Shown: one piece after another, positions 8,213 through 18,157 of the stretch
Numbering within the stretch: position 1 is the first letter of the stretch
Layout: each line of letters begins with the position of its first letter
Origin: Bacillus salipaludis
GTDB taxonomy: Bacteria; Bacillota; Bacilli; Bacillales_B; DSM-18226
DNA: 64,000 nucleotides
Direction of reading: 5' to 3'
NCBI RefSeq assembly: GCF_004358205.1
Contig: NZ_SMYO01000007.1
Location: 1-64,000, forward strand
The notes under the pieces: model-generated
Told to the model about the DNA's origin: nothing
Databases searched by the model: none
What the model saw: only the letters and a program-made list of their open reading frames with translations
Translations under genes and position numbers: made by a program

Positions 8213-9559
8213 ATGAAACATCGCTATTTACCTATGACTGAAGAAGATAAGAGAGTAATGCTTGAAACCATTGGCGTTTCCTCCGTTGATGAACTTTTTA
8301 GCGATATCCCGGAGCAAGTACGTTTTAAAGGTGAATACAACATTAAAGCAGCTAAATCAGAGCCTGCTTTAATGAAAGAACTATTTAAAATGGCAGATCG
8401 TAATGCAGATTTGAAAAGAAATGTTTCCTTCTTAGGAGCAGGCGTTTATGACCATTATATGCCTGTTATTGTCGACCATGTTATCTCACGTTCAGAATTC
8501 TATACAGCCTATACACCATATCAGCCGGAAATTTCTCAAGGGGAGCTTCAAGCAATTTTTGAGTTCCAAACAATGATTTGCGAATTAACGGGAATGGATG
8601 TTGCCAACTCTTCGATGTATGATGGCGGAACGGCATTAGCTGAAGCAGCAATGCTTAGTGCCGGTCATACAAAGCGGAAAGTAATTTTAGTTTCAAATGC
8701 GGTTCATCCTGAATATCGTGAAGTTCTTAAAACCTATGCAAAGGGTCAGAACTTGTCTGTTGTAGAAATACCGGTAAAAGACGGGCTAACAGATTTAAAT
8801 GAATTAAAAGGCTTAGTAAATGCCGATGTTGCAGCGGTAATTGTTCAATATCCAAACTTTTTTGGCAGAATTGAGCCATTAAAAGAACTAGAAGAAATCA
8901 TTCACGCCAATAAATCAATGTTTGTTGTATCAAGCAATCCACTATCTCTTGGAGTATTAACACCTCCAGGCAAATTTGGTGCTGATATAGTCATTGGGGA
9001 TGCACAGCCTTTTGGTATTCCATCCGCATTTGGCGGTCCGCACTGTGGATACTTTGCTGTTACTGAAAAACTAATGAGAAAAGTTCCGGGTCGCCTTGTC
9101 GGACAGACAACAGATGACGAAGGACGCCGTGGTTTTGTTTTAACCCTGCAGGCACGCGAACAACATATTCGCCGTGAAAAAGCGACTTCAAATATTTGTT
9201 CTAACCAAGCATTAAACGCACTTGCAGCTTCTGTTGCAATGACTGCTCTTGGCAAAAAAGGTGTTCGTGAAATGGCAGCAAACAATTTGCAAAAGTCTCA
9301 ATATGCGAAAAATGCCTTTAAAGCGGCAGGCTTTGAAATTGTCAATGATGGTTTTTCATTTAATGAATTTGTAGTTAAATTGAATCACCCGGTAAAAGAA
9401 ATAAATAAACAGCTTTTACAAAAAGGAATCATCGGCGGTTATGATTTAGGTCGTGATTATTCAGAACTTACCAATCATATGCTGATAGCTGTGACTGAAC
9501 AAAGAACGAAGGAAGAAATCGATACTCTTGTAAAAGAATTGGGGGATTTGCATGCATAA
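8213..9559 (+). CDS. gcvPA: GcvPA, glycine dehydrogenase subunit 1
   Basis: GcvPA is the N-terminal half of the split P protein, the PLP-dependent glycine decarboxylase. The 448-residue protein starts at an ATG behind GGAAGGGAG, with [20 protein letters not shown] as N-terminus. Visible family motifs include [20 protein letters not shown] and [10 protein letters not shown]. It overlaps gcvPB by 8 nt. The two subunits form the alpha2beta2 P protein and act with GcvH, GcvT and a lipoamide dehydrogenase. The gcvH gene is not in the window. Confidence 0.96.
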   Translation: MKHRYLPMTEEDKRVMLETIGVSSVDELFSDIPEQVRFKGEYNIKAAKSEPALMKELFKMADRNADLKRNVSFLGAGVYDHYMPVIVDHVISRSEFYTAYTPYQPEISQGELQAIFEFQTMICELTGMDVANSSMYDGGTALAEAAMLSAGHTKRKVILVSNAVHPEYREVLKTYAKGQNLSVVEIPVKDGLTDLNELKGLVNADVAAVIVQYPNFFGRIEPLKELEEIIHANKSMFVVSSNPLSLGVLTPPGKFGADIVIGDAQPFGIPSAFGGPHCGYFAVTEKLMRKVPGRLVGQTTDDEGRRGFVLTLQAREQHIRREKATSNICSNQALNALAASVAMTALGKKGVREMAANNLQKSQYAKNAFKAAGFEIVNDGFSFNEFVVKLNHPVKEINKQLLQKGIIGGYDLGRDYSELTNHMLIAVTEQRTKEEIDTLVKELGDLHA

Positions 9560-11012
9560 TCAAGATCAGGCGCTCATTTTTGAACTTAGTACACCTGGCC
9601 GTGTCGGATACAGCCTCCCAGAGATGGATGTTCCGGAATTAGAATTAAATGACCTTCTTCCTGAAGGATATTTACGCGCAGATGAGCCTGAGCTTCCTGA
9701 AGTTTCTGAGCTTGATATCATGCGTCATTATACAGCACTTTCAAAACGAAACCATGGCCTTGATTCAGGATTTTATCCACTAGGCTCATGTACGATGAAA
9801 TATAATCCAAAAATCAATGAAAATGTTGCCCGCTATAACGGTTTTGCTCATATTCATCCCCTTCAGGATGAAGACTCTGTACAGGGTGCATTGGAGTTAA
9901 TGTATGACCTTCAGGAGCATTTAATCGAAATTACAGGGATGGATGAAGTAACCTTGCAATCGGCTGCAGGTGCCCATGGGGAATGGACCGGGTTAATGTT
10001 AATCCGTGCTTTCCACGAGGCTAATGGTGATTTCAACCGGACAAAGGTTATTGTTCCGGATTCAGCCCATGGTACAAATCCTGCGTCTGCAACGATTGCT
10101 GGCTTTGAAACCGTAACAGTTAAGTCTAATGAAAACGGTCTTGTTGACCTTGAGGATTTAAGAAGAGTGGTTGGCGAAGATACAGCAGCGTTAATGTTGA
10201 CGAACCCAAATACACTTGGACTTTTCGAAGAAAATATTGTAGAACTAGCTGAAATTGTTCATGATGCAGGCGGAAAGCTTTATTATGATGGAGCAAACCT
10301 TAACGCTGTTCTTTCAAAAGCAAGACCGGGGGACATGGGATTTGACGTTGTTCACTTAAATCTTCATAAAACGTTTACTGGTCCACATGGCGGCGGCGGT
10401 CCTGGTTCGGGTCCTGTTGGGGTAAAAGCTGACTTAATTCCATTCCTGCCAAAACCAGTTGTCGCAAAACGCGGGGAAGATTATGTGCTTGATTATGATC
10501 GTCCACTCTCAATTGGGCGCGTGAAGCCATTCTACGGAAACTTTGGTATTAATGTCCGTGCATACACTTATATCCGTTCAATGGGTCCTGACGGCTTAAA
10601 AGCTGTTACTGAGAATGCGGTTTTAAATGCGAACTATATGATGAGAAGACTTGCAGATCATTATGATCTTCCATTTGATAAGCATTGTAAGCATGAATTT
10701 GTATTAAGCGGTAGACGCCAGAAGAAGTTGGGTGTCCGTACATTAGATGTTGCAAAACGTCTGCTTGATTTCGGATATCATCCACCAACCATTTACTTCC
10801 CATTAATTGTGGAAGAATGCTTGATGATCGAGCCGACTGAAACCGAAGCAAAAGAAACCCTAGACGCTTTCTGTGATGTGATGATTCAAATTGCCAAGGA
10901 AGCAGAGGAAAATCCTGAAATCGTTCAAGAAGCACCACATACAACGATCGTGGGCCGTATGGACGAAACAAAAGCAGCACGTAAACCTGTGTTGAGATAT
11001 AAAAAGAATTAA
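9552..11012 (+). CDS. gcvPB: GcvPB, glycine dehydrogenase subunit 2
   Basis: This is the catalytic half of the split P protein, 486 residues. The PLP lysine is K273 in the motif [18 protein letters not shown], and substrate-binding segments include [10 protein letters not shown] and [11 protein letters not shown]. It is translationally coupled to gcvPA by an 8-nt overlap. With GcvT and GcvPA it degrades glycine to CO2, ammonia and methylene-THF. A terminator follows at 11022. Confidence 0.96.
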   Translation: MHNQDQALIFELSTPGRVGYSLPEMDVPELELNDLLPEGYLRADEPELPEVSELDIMRHYTALSKRNHGLDSGFYPLGSCTMKYNPKINENVARYNGFAHIHPLQDEDSVQGALELMYDLQEHLIEITGMDEVTLQSAAGAHGEWTGLMLIRAFHEANGDFNRTKVIVPDSAHGTNPASATIAGFETVTVKSNENGLVDLEDLRRVVGEDTAALMLTNPNTLGLFEENIVELAEIVHDAGGKLYYDGANLNAVLSKARPGDMGFDVVHLNLHKTFTGPHGGGGPGSGPVGVKADLIPFLPKPVVAKRGEDYVLDYDRPLSIGRVKPFYGNFGINVRAYTYIRSMGPDGLKAVTENAVLNANYMMRRLADHYDLPFDKHCKHEFVLSGRRQKKLGVRTLDVAKRLLDFGYHPPTIYFPLIVEECLMIEPTETEAKETLDAFCDVMIQIAKEAEENPEIVQEAPHTTIVGRMDETKAARKPVLRYKKN

Positions 11013-11021
11013 TTGATTTTC

Positions 11022-11061
11022 GGTGGGTGGATTCTATTAAGGAATTCACCCTCATCTTTTT
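11022..11061 (+). terminator. Terminator of the gcv operon
   Basis: GGGTGGATTC and GGAATTCACCC form an imperfect stem over a short AT loop, followed by a C/T-rich run ending TTTTT. It lies 10 nt after the gcvPB stop. Confidence 0.7.
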
Positions 11062-11115
11062 ATAGAAGTTAAGAAATTATTACCATGAGCTAGGAAAGTA
11101 AAGGCTCTCGGAGCC

Positions 11116-11310
11116 ACTAGCAGCTCTTAGAGCCCGTGATTGGGTTAAAATCAGTGTAGTAAGAACCATCAAGGGCTTATCGTGCCCGTAAGCGGAGAAA
11201 AAGCAAGAGAGTGGGAGCTATCAGGGGCTCATAGTGCCCGTATGTGAGGGAAAAGCAAGAGAGCGGGAACTATCAAGGGGTCATAGTGCCCGTAAGTGAA
11301 GAATAATGGG
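11116..11310. repeat. 52-bp tandem repeat, about 3.7 copies
   Basis: Units begin at 11168, 11220 and 11272 with ATCAAGGGCTTATCGTGCCC, ATCAGGGGCTCATAGTGCCC and ATCAAGGGGTCATAGTGCCC, an exact 52-nt period. A more diverged copy starts near 11116 (AGCTCTTAGAGCCCGTGATT). Each unit holds a small inverted repeat (GGGCTCATAGTGCCC). No reading frame explains it. It occupies most of the gcvPB-yqhL gap. Confidence 0.8.
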
Positions 11311-11323
11311 GGACAGGGAATAT

Positions 11324-11359
11324 AAAAAGACCACCGTTTCAGCGAACAATGGTCTTTTT
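11324..11359 (-). terminator. Terminator downstream of yqhL
   Basis: AAAAAGACCA at 11324-11333 and TGGTCTTTTT at 11350-11359 form a stem with A/T tails on both sides. It sits 12 nt beyond the yqhL stop on the minus strand and could also stop read-through from the gcv side. Confidence 0.8.
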
Positions 11360-11371
11360 GAAAAATCCTCA

Positions 11372-11752
11372 TTATTTTGCTTTAACTTTACCTGTCCATT
11401 TTTTAAAGCCGCCTTGTAGCTGGGTAAGATCTTTGTATCCTTTGCGATATAAGAACTGTGCTGCCCGGCCGCTGCGCATTCCGCTTTGGCAATATAGATA
11501 AACTGGCATATCAGGGCGGATTTCTTTCATTCGCATTCTAATTTGAGACATTGGAATATTACGAGACCCTAAAATATGACCGGCATCAAATTCATTTGGT
11601 TCGCGCACATCAATTAATTGCGCTTTACGATAGCCTGCACGAAATTCTTCTTCCGAAACGGTTTTGACAATCTTCTTCTGATAAAAATAGGTGAATACAG
11701 TGTAAATCGCAACCGCAACGATAATGATTAATAGTGGAATAAGTGAGTTCAA
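11372..11752 (-). CDS. yqhL: YqhL, membrane-anchored rhodanese-domain protein
   Basis: The 126-residue protein has an N-terminal membrane segment (residues 3-24) and a single rhodanese domain: IDVREPNEF near 47-55 and active-site loop YCQSGMRS with catalytic C88. Rhodanese domains carry persulfide sulfur; the physiological acceptor of YqhL is not known. It is divergently placed from lipM, as in B. subtilis. The N-terminal anchor puts the rhodanese domain at the membrane surface, probably on the cytoplasmic side. Confidence 0.9.
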   Translation of the reverse strand: MNSLIPLLIIIVAVAIYTVFTYFYQKKIVKTVSEEEFRAGYRKAQLIDVREPNEFDAGHILGSRNIPMSQIRMRMKEIRPDMPVYLYCQSGMRSGRAAQFLYRKGYKDLTQLQGGFKKWTGKVKAK

Positions 11753-11955
11753 TTAAAATGCTCCTTTCAAGCTTTTCTGCACTAATTTTTATTATATAAG
11801 TCAACCCTTACATCAGTAAAGATACATTAGAAAAAATCTTTTTTTGCCCACAAAAAATATTATAGCAGAAATATATCATTTTGAATTCATATCAGATTTT
11901 GGTAGACTAGGAATCGCCAAAGAAAATTATTATAAATAAAAATGAGGTCTAGAAA

Positions 11956-12792
11956 ATGGAAAAAGAAGTATGGCGTTTTATCGATTCGGGAAATGGCTCC
12001 CCATCATTTAATATGGCTCTTGATGAAGCCTTACTTGATTGGCACAGTGAAGGGAAGATTCCTCCTGTGATCCGATTTTATGGCTGGAATCCGGCAACAC
12101 TTTCCGTTGGTTACTTTCAAAAGGTAGAAAAAGAAATTGATATGGAGGCAGTAAAAAAACATCAATTGGGTTTTGTCAGAAGACCTACTGGCGGACGCGG
12201 TGTTCTTCATGATCATGAACTTACATATAGTGTTATAGTTTCTGAAGACCATCCTGAAATGCCTCAATCGGTAACAGAGGCCTATCGGGTCATCTCTGAG
12301 GGGATTTTGAAGGGATTTCATCATTTAGGTTTAGAAGCTTATTTTGCCGTACCAAAGACAGCGGAGGAACGGGAAGCATTGAAAAATCCACGCTCTGCAG
12401 TTTGTTTTGATGCTCCTAGCTGGTATGAACTTGTTGTTGAAGGACGAAAGGTAGCAGGGAGTGCTCAAACCAGACAAAAGGGCGTTATATTACAGCATGG
12501 TTCGATTTTATTGGATATAGAGGAAGATAAGTTATTTAGCTTATTTAAATATCCAAGTGAAAGAGTAAAGGAACGGATGCAAAAAGCATTCAAGAATAAA
12601 GCTGTAGCCATCAATGATATTAGTAAACGAAGAATTACCTTAGAGGAAGCAAAAGAGGCATTTTATAAAGGCTTTGCAGAAGGACTCAATATTGAGCTAG
12701 AGCCCTATCAATTAACTGAAGAAGAGCTTACATACGTTCAGAAAATAGCAAAAGAGCGTTATGAAAGTGATGAATGGAATTTTAAAAGGTAA
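11956..12792 (+). CDS. lipM: LipM, octanoyl transferase for GcvH (lipoate synthesis)
   Basis: LipM transfers octanoate from acyl carrier protein to the lipoyl lysine of GcvH, the first step of protein lipoylation in Bacillus. The 278-residue protein carries [18 protein letters not shown] (substrate-binding) and the catalytic cysteine C150 in [13 protein letters not shown], followed by [10 protein letters not shown]150 is at the same position as in B. subtilis LipM. The link with the nearby gcv operon is functional, since GcvH is the acceptor. ATG at 11956 follows a weak GAGGTC site. Confidence 0.94.
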   Translation: MEKEVWRFIDSGNGSPSFNMALDEALLDWHSEGKIPPVIRFYGWNPATLSVGYFQKVEKEIDMEAVKKHQLGFVRRPTGGRGVLHDHELTYSVIVSEDHPEMPQSVTEAYRVISEGILKGFHHLGLEAYFAVPKTAEEREALKNPRSAVCFDAPSWYELVVEGRKVAGSAQTRQKGVILQHGSILLDIEEDKLFSLFKYPSERVKERMQKAFKNKAVAINDISKRRITLEEAKEAFYKGFAEGLNIELEPYQLTEEELTYVQKIAKERYESDEWNFKR

Positions 12793-12797
12793 CCGAT

Positions 12798-12830
12798 TAA
12801 AAGGCGGCGCAATGTCGCTTTTTCTTTTTT
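12798..12830 (+). terminator. Weak terminator after lipM
   Basis: AAAAGGCG...CGCTTTTT forms a short GC stem with A/T extension and a following T-rich run. It is the only hairpin between lipM and the nrdJ control region. Confidence 0.45.
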
Positions 12831-13134
12831 TGAAAAAAATTGGAGAAATAATTTATGGGCAAACTGCGAAATTTGTTAAAATTACTCGTTTTACCTCGAA
12901 AACCAAACGAAAACTTTAATTTGCTCTAAAATCTAGTTTTTTTTAAGTTTGACAAAATAAATATTTTTTGCGTCAATTACAATATGTAGTAGTGTCGAAA
13001 TTAATGCGAACACTATATGTTGATTTTTTGTGTGTCGATATGGTACCTTAAATGTATTAAACCAACTAGGTCTAGCATGAAACTACTAGAACTAGCACAA
13101 TAGATTGATTTTATTATTTGAAGGAGTTGTTCTC
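12831..13134. other. nrdJ upstream region
   Basis: This AT-rich gap holds the NrdR-box pair at 12979-13021 and a near repeat CTAGGTCTAGCATGAAAC / CTAGAACTAGCAC around 13068-13098. No ORF, cobalamin riboswitch fold or clear terminator was seen. The repeat of CTAG-containing motifs is unexplained. Confidence 0.55.
12979..13021 (+). promoter_or_regulatory. Paired NrdR-box candidates upstream of nrdJ
   Basis: ACAATATGTAGT at 12979-12990 and ACACTATATGTT at 13010-13021 resemble the NrdR consensus ACACWATATCTWGTGT and start exactly 31 bp apart, about three helical turns, the usual spacing for NrdR sites. NrdR represses ribonucleotide reductase genes in most bacteria. A TTGACA lies at 12949, but a -10 at normal spacing is not clear. 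No cobalamin riboswitch was recognised in 12793-13134 even though the enzyme needs B12. Confidence 0.5.
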
Positions 13135-15940
13135 ATGTCGGTTGTGTTTAGACAAAAAATGAATATTGATTTCGAGAGGTTGAATGAGGAGATCCACTTA
13201 TTTCCCCAGGTACACCCAGTTACCCCTGATATGAAAATAACTCACAAGGGTGTTTCACGCTTGGTCATGCTGGACCGTTACACCTTTAAAGACACTGAAA
13301 AAATTACCCTCAAAAATGGTGACTTTGTCGTTCTTACAATCAAGGAAGATCCAAAATTCCCAGCACGTGGTTTAGGATACATCACGGATATAGACTGGGA
13401 GAATAAAAAGGCTAAAGTTTTAGTGGAAGAGGAATTCAGAGGAGTTTTAGATGATCCGGAAGAGGCGAGCACAGGTATTATTTCTCGCTCACTTGATGTT
13501 ATTGAGAAACCTTTAGAAATTTTTTATGAGCAAATTGCGAAACGTAATGCCACAGGACTTGCTTCCGTTGAAACGACAGAGGAAAAGCGGAGAGAGTGGT
13601 TTGAGAGGTTTTATAATGAACTCGTAAATATGAATTTTATTCCTGCCGGGCGTGTTCTTTACGGTGCAGGGGCGAATACGGATGTAACGTTTTTTAACTG
13701 TTACGTGATGCCTTTCGTGGCGGATTCTCGTGAAGGGATTTCGGATCACCGAAAGCAGGTAATGGAAATCATGAGCCGCGGTGGCGGTGTCGGAACCAAT
13801 GGTTCCACCCTAAGACCACGAAACACCTTGGCAAGAGGCGTAAACGGTAAATCATCAGGTTCTGTATCTTGGTTGGATGATATTGCGAAATTAACGCATC
13901 TAGTGGAACAAGGTGGATCGCGCAGGGGTGCGCAGATGATCATGCTGGCTGACTGGCATCCAGACATTATTGAATTCATTATTTCAAAAATGCAAAATCC
14001 AAGAATTCTGCGATTCTTAATTGAAAATACAAAAGATGAAACGATCAAAAAGCATGCGAAAGATAAGTTGAAGTTTATGCCATTAACACTTCAAGAAACT
14101 GCGATGTACCAAGGAATTGTAAATTATAAAAACATCCCTGGAATGGGTGGATTTAGCGAAGGAATTATCGCTGATGCAGAAGAAAAGTTAGAAGTCGGAG
14201 GAACTTTTGCAGTCCATAATTCAGAATTCTTAACAGGGGCAAATATTTCTGTTTGTTTAACAAAAGAATTTATGGAAGCAGTTGAAAATGATAGTGATTA
14301 TGAACTGCGATTCCCATACGTTGAACATTACGATGAAGAAGAAATGAAGGTATACAACGAAGAATGGCACAAAGTTGGAGACGTTCGTGAGTGGGAAAAA
14401 CTTGGTTATAAAATTCGGACCTACAAAAAGATTAAGGCCAAAGAACTTTGGAACTTAATCAACATCTGCGCAACCTATTCAGCAGAGCCAGGGATTTTCT
14501 TTATTGACAATGCAAACGACATGACAAATGCAAAAGCATACGGACAGAAAGTAGTTGCAACAAATCCGTGTGGTAAAGTGGCTTAGTTTGCCTCACGTTA
14601 AAAACTGCGGAATAAAGCGGGGACTCTGAGATTGAGAATCCGAACCGAAGGCTGGATGTAAAGGTTCAGTCAGGGGCAACGCATAGATGGTGAACCTCGA
14701 AAGAGAATATAACCCATCCACGAGGCCGCAGCATTACATTGTGTAATGAAAAGATATGCTGAACTTACGGGAAGTGAACCGTAAGAACTATCGGATAAAA
14801 AGCCGATGGGATAACAAACTGGAACAACCACTTGCACCGTTTTCCGTGTGTAACCTTGCCGCTGTGAATCTTGCAGAAATGGCTAATAAGGAAACCAAAA
14901 CGGTTGATTTTGAAAAACTTAAGAAAACAGTTTCTGTAGGAGTAAGGATGCAAGATAACGTAATTAACGCGACTCCTTACTTCTTAGATGAAAACAAAAA
15001 GCAAGCACTTGGTGAACGACGTGTTGGTTTAGGTGTAATGGGCTTGCACGACCTACTCATTTATTGTGAAACAGAGTATGGCTCTGAAAAGGGAAACCAG
15101 CTTGTAGATGAAGTTTTTGAAATGATTGCGACAACAGCTTATAGAACATCTGTTGAACTGGCGAAAGAGAAAGGAAGCTTCCCATTCTTAACAGGTGAAA
15201 CTACTGAAGAAACAAATCATTTAAGACAGGCATTTATCGAAACAGGTTACATGAAGAAAATGCCAGAAGATATCCGCCAGTCTATTTTAGAAAACGGTAT
15301 TAGAAATTCCCATTTACTAACTGTTGCTCCTACGGGATCAACCGGTACCATGGTTGGGGTTTCTACAGGATTAGAACCTTACTTCTCATTCTCTTACTTT
15401 AGAAGTGGACGCCTTGGTAAATTTATTGAAGTAAATGCAGATATCGTTCAAGAATATCTGGAACAGCATCCAGAAGCAGACAAGAACAATCTTCCAAATT
15501 GGTTCGTAACAGCGATGGAACTGGCACCGGAAGCACATGCAGATGTTCAATGTGTCATCCAACGCTGGATTGATAGCTCAATCAGTAAAACAGTCAACGC
15601 GCCTAAGGGCTATAGTGTTGAACAGGTAGAAAAGGTTTATGAGCGTCTATACCGTGGTGGTGCCAAAGGTGGTACTGTCTACGTGGATGGTTCACGTGAT
15701 TCTCAAGTGCTAACACTTAAAGCCGAAGAAAACACAGAAGAACAATTATCCATGTTTGAAGATAAACCAAAGCAGCATGTTGTACTAGTCGATACCATAA
15801 CTGACCTTCGTTCAACAGATGTAACAATTGGATCTGAAGTAGGCAACACCTGCCCAGTTTGCCGCAAAGGAAAAGTAAAAGAAATTGGCGGCTGTAACAC
15901 CTGTACAAACTGCGGTGCACAATTGAAATGTGGTTTATAA
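13135..15940 (+). CDS. nrdJ: NrdJ, adenosylcobalamin-dependent (class II) ribonucleotide reductase, two exons split by a group I intron
   Basis: Exons are 13135-14574 (480 codons) and 14822-15940 (372 codons plus stop). Splicing in phase 0 gives an 852-residue enzyme that reduces ribonucleotides to deoxyribonucleotides using B12. The junction restores NPCG|EQPLAPFSVCNLAAVNL. By comparison with class I (N437/C439/E441 in E. coli), N477, C479 and E481 are active-site residues, so neither exon alone could be catalytic. Other motifs are RRGAQM, GANISVCL and PTGSTGTMVGVSTGLEP. The C-terminus has the zinc-ribbon tail CPVCRKG...CNTCTNCG typical of NrdJ. Start ATG 13135 follows GAAGGAG. It occupies the place where B. 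subtilis has mntR, between lipM and yqhO. Confidence 0.93.
14575..14821 (+). ncRNA. Group I self-splicing intron, 247 nt, no ORF, inside nrdJ
   Basis: The 5' exon ends in T (14574) and the intron in G (14821), as group I requires. P1 pairs exon CGTGTGGT (14567-14574) with the guide GCCTCACG (14590-14597), placing a U.G wobble at the splice site. P3 is CTGCGG 14605-14610 with CCGCAG 14726-14731. P8 is CATTACA/TGTAATG with a TTG loop at 14732-14748. J8/7 is AAGATA. P7 is TTCAG-t-CA 14665-14672 with TGCTGAA 14757-14763, with the expected bulge. P9 and P9.1 hairpins follow. Removal joins codons 480 and 481 of nrdJ in frame. No homing endonuclease is encoded, so mobility would need help in trans. 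Confidence 0.92.
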
Positions 15941-15951
15941 AATTTTACAAA

Positions 15952-15981
15952 GAGGTTGTCTCAATAAGAGGCAGCCTTTTT
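15952..15981 (+). terminator. Terminator of nrdJ
   Basis: AGGTTGTCTC and GAGGCAGCCT pair over a 5-nt loop, followed by TTTTTC. It lies 11 nt after the nrdJ stop. The rest of 15982-16184 is AT-rich with no further feature that I can support. Confidence 0.8.
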
Positions 15982-16184
15982 CTGTTTTTCGAGTCGAAAA
16001 AACGAATTAACTCCATAAAAAATGACAAAACCTCCTATATTTATAACAAACTAGACAGCTTTCTTAGTGAAATTTTTACAAGAAAAGTCGAAAATTGTAA
16101 TATAACTGTAATCTACCTGTGATGTAAACGTTATCTTTATTTTATATAGTAAAAGTAACAAAACACCTCACAGGGGGATCAAAC

Positions 16185-16640
16185 ATGATGTTGAAAAAAC
16201 TTATCGCAGTTCTCGTCTTTGCAATTACAATAAGTTCATTGTTTACACCTATGGGGGATAAAGCAGAAGCGGCATACTATCATAAGAAAGCGATTTCAGT
16301 AGCAAAGGCAAATCTTGGTGTTCCATATAGATGGGGCGGCATGAGCCCTAGAGGTTTTGATTGCTCAGGGCTTGTAAGTTACTCTTATCATAAAGCAGGA
16401 AAGAACTTACCACATTCAGCAGCGCAAATGTTTTACACAAAAGGAAAACGAGTTAAATCATCTTTAAGAGTCGGAGATTTAATGTTTTTTGGTCCAAATA
16501 AAGCAAGCCGTCCAACCCATGTTGCTATCTACATTGGCAGCGGAAAAATGATTCAGTCCGTCACATCAAATGGTGTTTCCATTACCTATACAACGAATAG
16601 CTATTGGAAGCCAAGATTTATTGGGGCTAAACGTATATAA
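16185..16640 (+). CDS. Secreted NlpC/P60 cell-wall hydrolase
   Basis: The 151-residue protein has a signal peptide (basic start, hydrophobic stretch to about 20, AEAA cleavage near 30) followed directly by a single NlpC/P60 domain. Catalytic C60 is in RGFDCSGLVSYSY and H112 in RPTHVAIYIGSG; a third polar residue is expected near the C-terminus. Such enzymes cut peptide bonds in peptidoglycan stems, usually D-Glu to mDAP. No LysM, SH3 or repeat domain is present, so wall targeting is unclear. ATG 16185 follows CAGGGGGAT. It is monocistronic, with a strong terminator. Confidence 0.9.
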   Translation: MMLKKLIAVLVFAITISSLFTPMGDKAEAAYYHKKAISVAKANLGVPYRWGGMSPRGFDCSGLVSYSYHKAGKNLPHSAAQMFYTKGKRVKSSLRVGDLMFFGPNKASRPTHVAIYIGSGKMIQSVTSNGVSITYTTNSYWKPRFIGAKRI

Positions 16641-16643
16641 AAT

Positions 16644-16680
16644 AAAAAGAAACATCGGGGACGCCACGATGTTTCTTTTT
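16644..16680 (+). terminator. Terminator after the NlpC/P60 gene
   Basis: AAAAAGAAACATCG pairs with CGATGTTTCTTTTT across a 9-nt loop, beginning 3 nt after the stop codon. Confidence 0.9.
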
Positions 16681-16806
16681 ATTTAGCAGCCATTTCATTT
16701 TCCACGACTATTCCCACATAAATTTTCTCCCTGTCCACCGTACTATTTTTTTAACATTGTGCTTAAAGATGTAACAGTGAGTATATCAACTTTGGGAGTG
16801 GCTGCC

Positions 16807-17691
16807 ATGAAAATAGACGGCGTTTTTTCTGGAGGGGGTATTAAAGGATTTGCACTAATTGGTGCATGTGAGGAAATTGAAAACCAAGGATTTCAATTTG
16901 AACGGGTAGCCGGAACGAGTGCAGGCTCAATTGTGGCTGCATTACTTGCTGCTGGATACTCAAGTAAAGAAGTTTATCAATTGCTTGAAGAGTTAGATAT
17001 TACAACTATGCTGGATGCAAGAAAAACCTTACTTCCTTTTTCATTGGCGAAATGGCTGCTAGTCTATTTCAAACTTGGACTATATAAAGGAAATGCATTT
17101 GAAAAATGGATGAAAGAAAAATTAGAGGCAAAAGGAATAAGGACATTCTCAGATCTTCCTCCAAAAAAACTTAGAGTCGTTGCTTCCGATCTTTCAAATG
17201 GCCGGTTAATTGTCCTGCCAGATGACTTGGATAAATATGGTATCACACCAGGTTCCTTTTCAATAGCAAAAGCAATTAGAATGAGCTGCAGCATTCCCTA
17301 CTTTTTTGAACCGGTAAAAATGCGTTCCATTGAGGGTATAGACGTAATAGTAGATGGCGGGGTCCTAAGCAACTTTCCAATGTGGCTGTTTGATACAGAT
17401 GACGGTAAGATTAGGAGGCCAGTAATCGGAATCAAACTAAGCACAAGCGAATATGAACACCAAAAACATAAAATCCAAAATGGTATCCAGCTATTTGGCG
17501 CATTATTTGAAACAATGAAGGATGCCCATGATGCACGGTATATATCCAAAAAGCATGCAAGGAATATTATTTTTATCCCAGCGGAGGGTGTAAACTTAAT
17601 TGAATTTGGCTTGACTGATGAAAAAAAGCAAAAAATAGTTGAGATCGGGAGAGCACATGCTGAAAAATTTTTAAAAGTATGGGCATATTAG
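16807..17691 (+). CDS. yqhO: YqhO, patatin-like phospholipase
   Basis: The 294-residue protein is a patatin-family serine lipase/acyl hydrolase. Features are the glycine-rich oxyanion motif GGGIKG (9-14), nucleophile elbow GTSAG with S38, and the catalytic dyad aspartate D183 in DGG. No signal peptide is seen, so it is likely cytosolic. Substrate is unknown. The ATG at 16807 follows GGGAGTGG; an upstream in-frame ATG at 16759 lacks a ribosome site. It shares the following terminator with convergent yqhP. Confidence 0.9.
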   Translation: MKIDGVFSGGGIKGFALIGACEEIENQGFQFERVAGTSAGSIVAALLAAGYSSKEVYQLLEELDITTMLDARKTLLPFSLAKWLLVYFKLGLYKGNAFEKWMKEKLEAKGIRTFSDLPPKKLRVVASDLSNGRLIVLPDDLDKYGITPGSFSIAKAIRMSCSIPYFFEPVKMRSIEGIDVIVDGGVLSNFPMWLFDTDDGKIRRPVIGIKLSTSEYEHQKHKIQNGIQLFGALFETMKDAHDARYISKKHARNIIFIPAEGVNLIEFGLTDEKKQKIVEIGRAHAEKFLKVWAY

Positions 17692-17693
17692 GC

Positions 17694-17729
17694 AAAAAAA
17701 AAGAGCGTTAAAGTGACGCTCGATTTTTC
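17694..17729. terminator. Bidirectional terminator between yqhO and yqhP
   Basis: An A-run with GAGCGT pairs to ACGCTC followed by a T-run. It lies between the convergent stops of yqhO and yqhP and overlaps the yqhP 3' end. Confidence 0.8.
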
Positions 17730-18100
17730 TTTTTGCCTTTTTTTCCGTCAATTACGGTTAAGTGAGCAGGAGATTTCTTTTTAATTCGGTTGCTTTTCTT
17801 TAAAGATGAGAGGGTCCCAAGGGAAGAACTCTTAATTCCTGAGTCCTTCCCTTTATGCTGCAAGCGTTTTTTTGACTGTTTCGCTGCCTTAAGAAATGCC
17901 CGCTGCTCTTTTTTCTGAGGGCTCGAATTTGAAAACCTTCGAACAAGGAAAAAGATAACGAGACCAACCAATGCAATGACAAGTATATTCTGAAGAAAAG
18001 CAGAAGGATTATTAGTAAATGTTGCAAAAATCCCCAATAAAGCAAGAAGTATTAGCCCGCCAACAATGATAACGGGTGTCCGATTTTTCAAGAAAGCCAC
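17708..18100 (-). CDS. yqhP: YqhP-family small membrane protein
   Basis: The 130-residue protein has two N-terminal membrane segments (about 9-27 and 35-53) and a very basic cytoplasmic tail rich in Lys, Arg and Ser. It matches YqhP in position and character; no function is known. ATG 18100 is preceded by a GGGAGGTGG-like site on the minus strand. Confidence 0.82.
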   Translation of the reverse strand: MAFLKNRTPVIIVGGLILLALLGIFATFTNNPSAFLQNILVIALVGLVIFFLVRRFSNSSPQKKEQRAFLKAAKQSKKRLQHKGKDSGIKSSSLGTLSSLKKSNRIKKKSPAHLTVIDGKKGKKKNRASL

Positions 18101-18157
18101 CTCCCTATGAGCATCTTAAGCATTTTTTTTATCTTTTAAACACGGAAAAGGCAAAGA

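Noticed and set aside
8902..9285. Minus-strand ORFs inside gcvPA, dxs, ptb and bkdR
   Set aside because: They lie wholly within well-supported genes on the opposite strand, lack ribosome sites and family motifs, and reflect the codon bias of the real frames.
11116..11310. CRISPR array
   Set aside because: The whole 52-nt unit is repeated without unique spacers and no cas gene is present.
12949..12983. Sigma-A promoter of nrdJ (TTGACA ... TACAAT)
   Set aside because: The spacing is 23 nt, too long for a normal sigma-A promoter, so it is mentioned only in passing.
13105..15940. Two separate truncated ribonucleotide reductase genes or a frameshift
   Set aside because: The intervening 247 nt fold as a group I intron and the exons join in frame to restore NPCGEQPL, so a frameshift or pseudogene is not needed.
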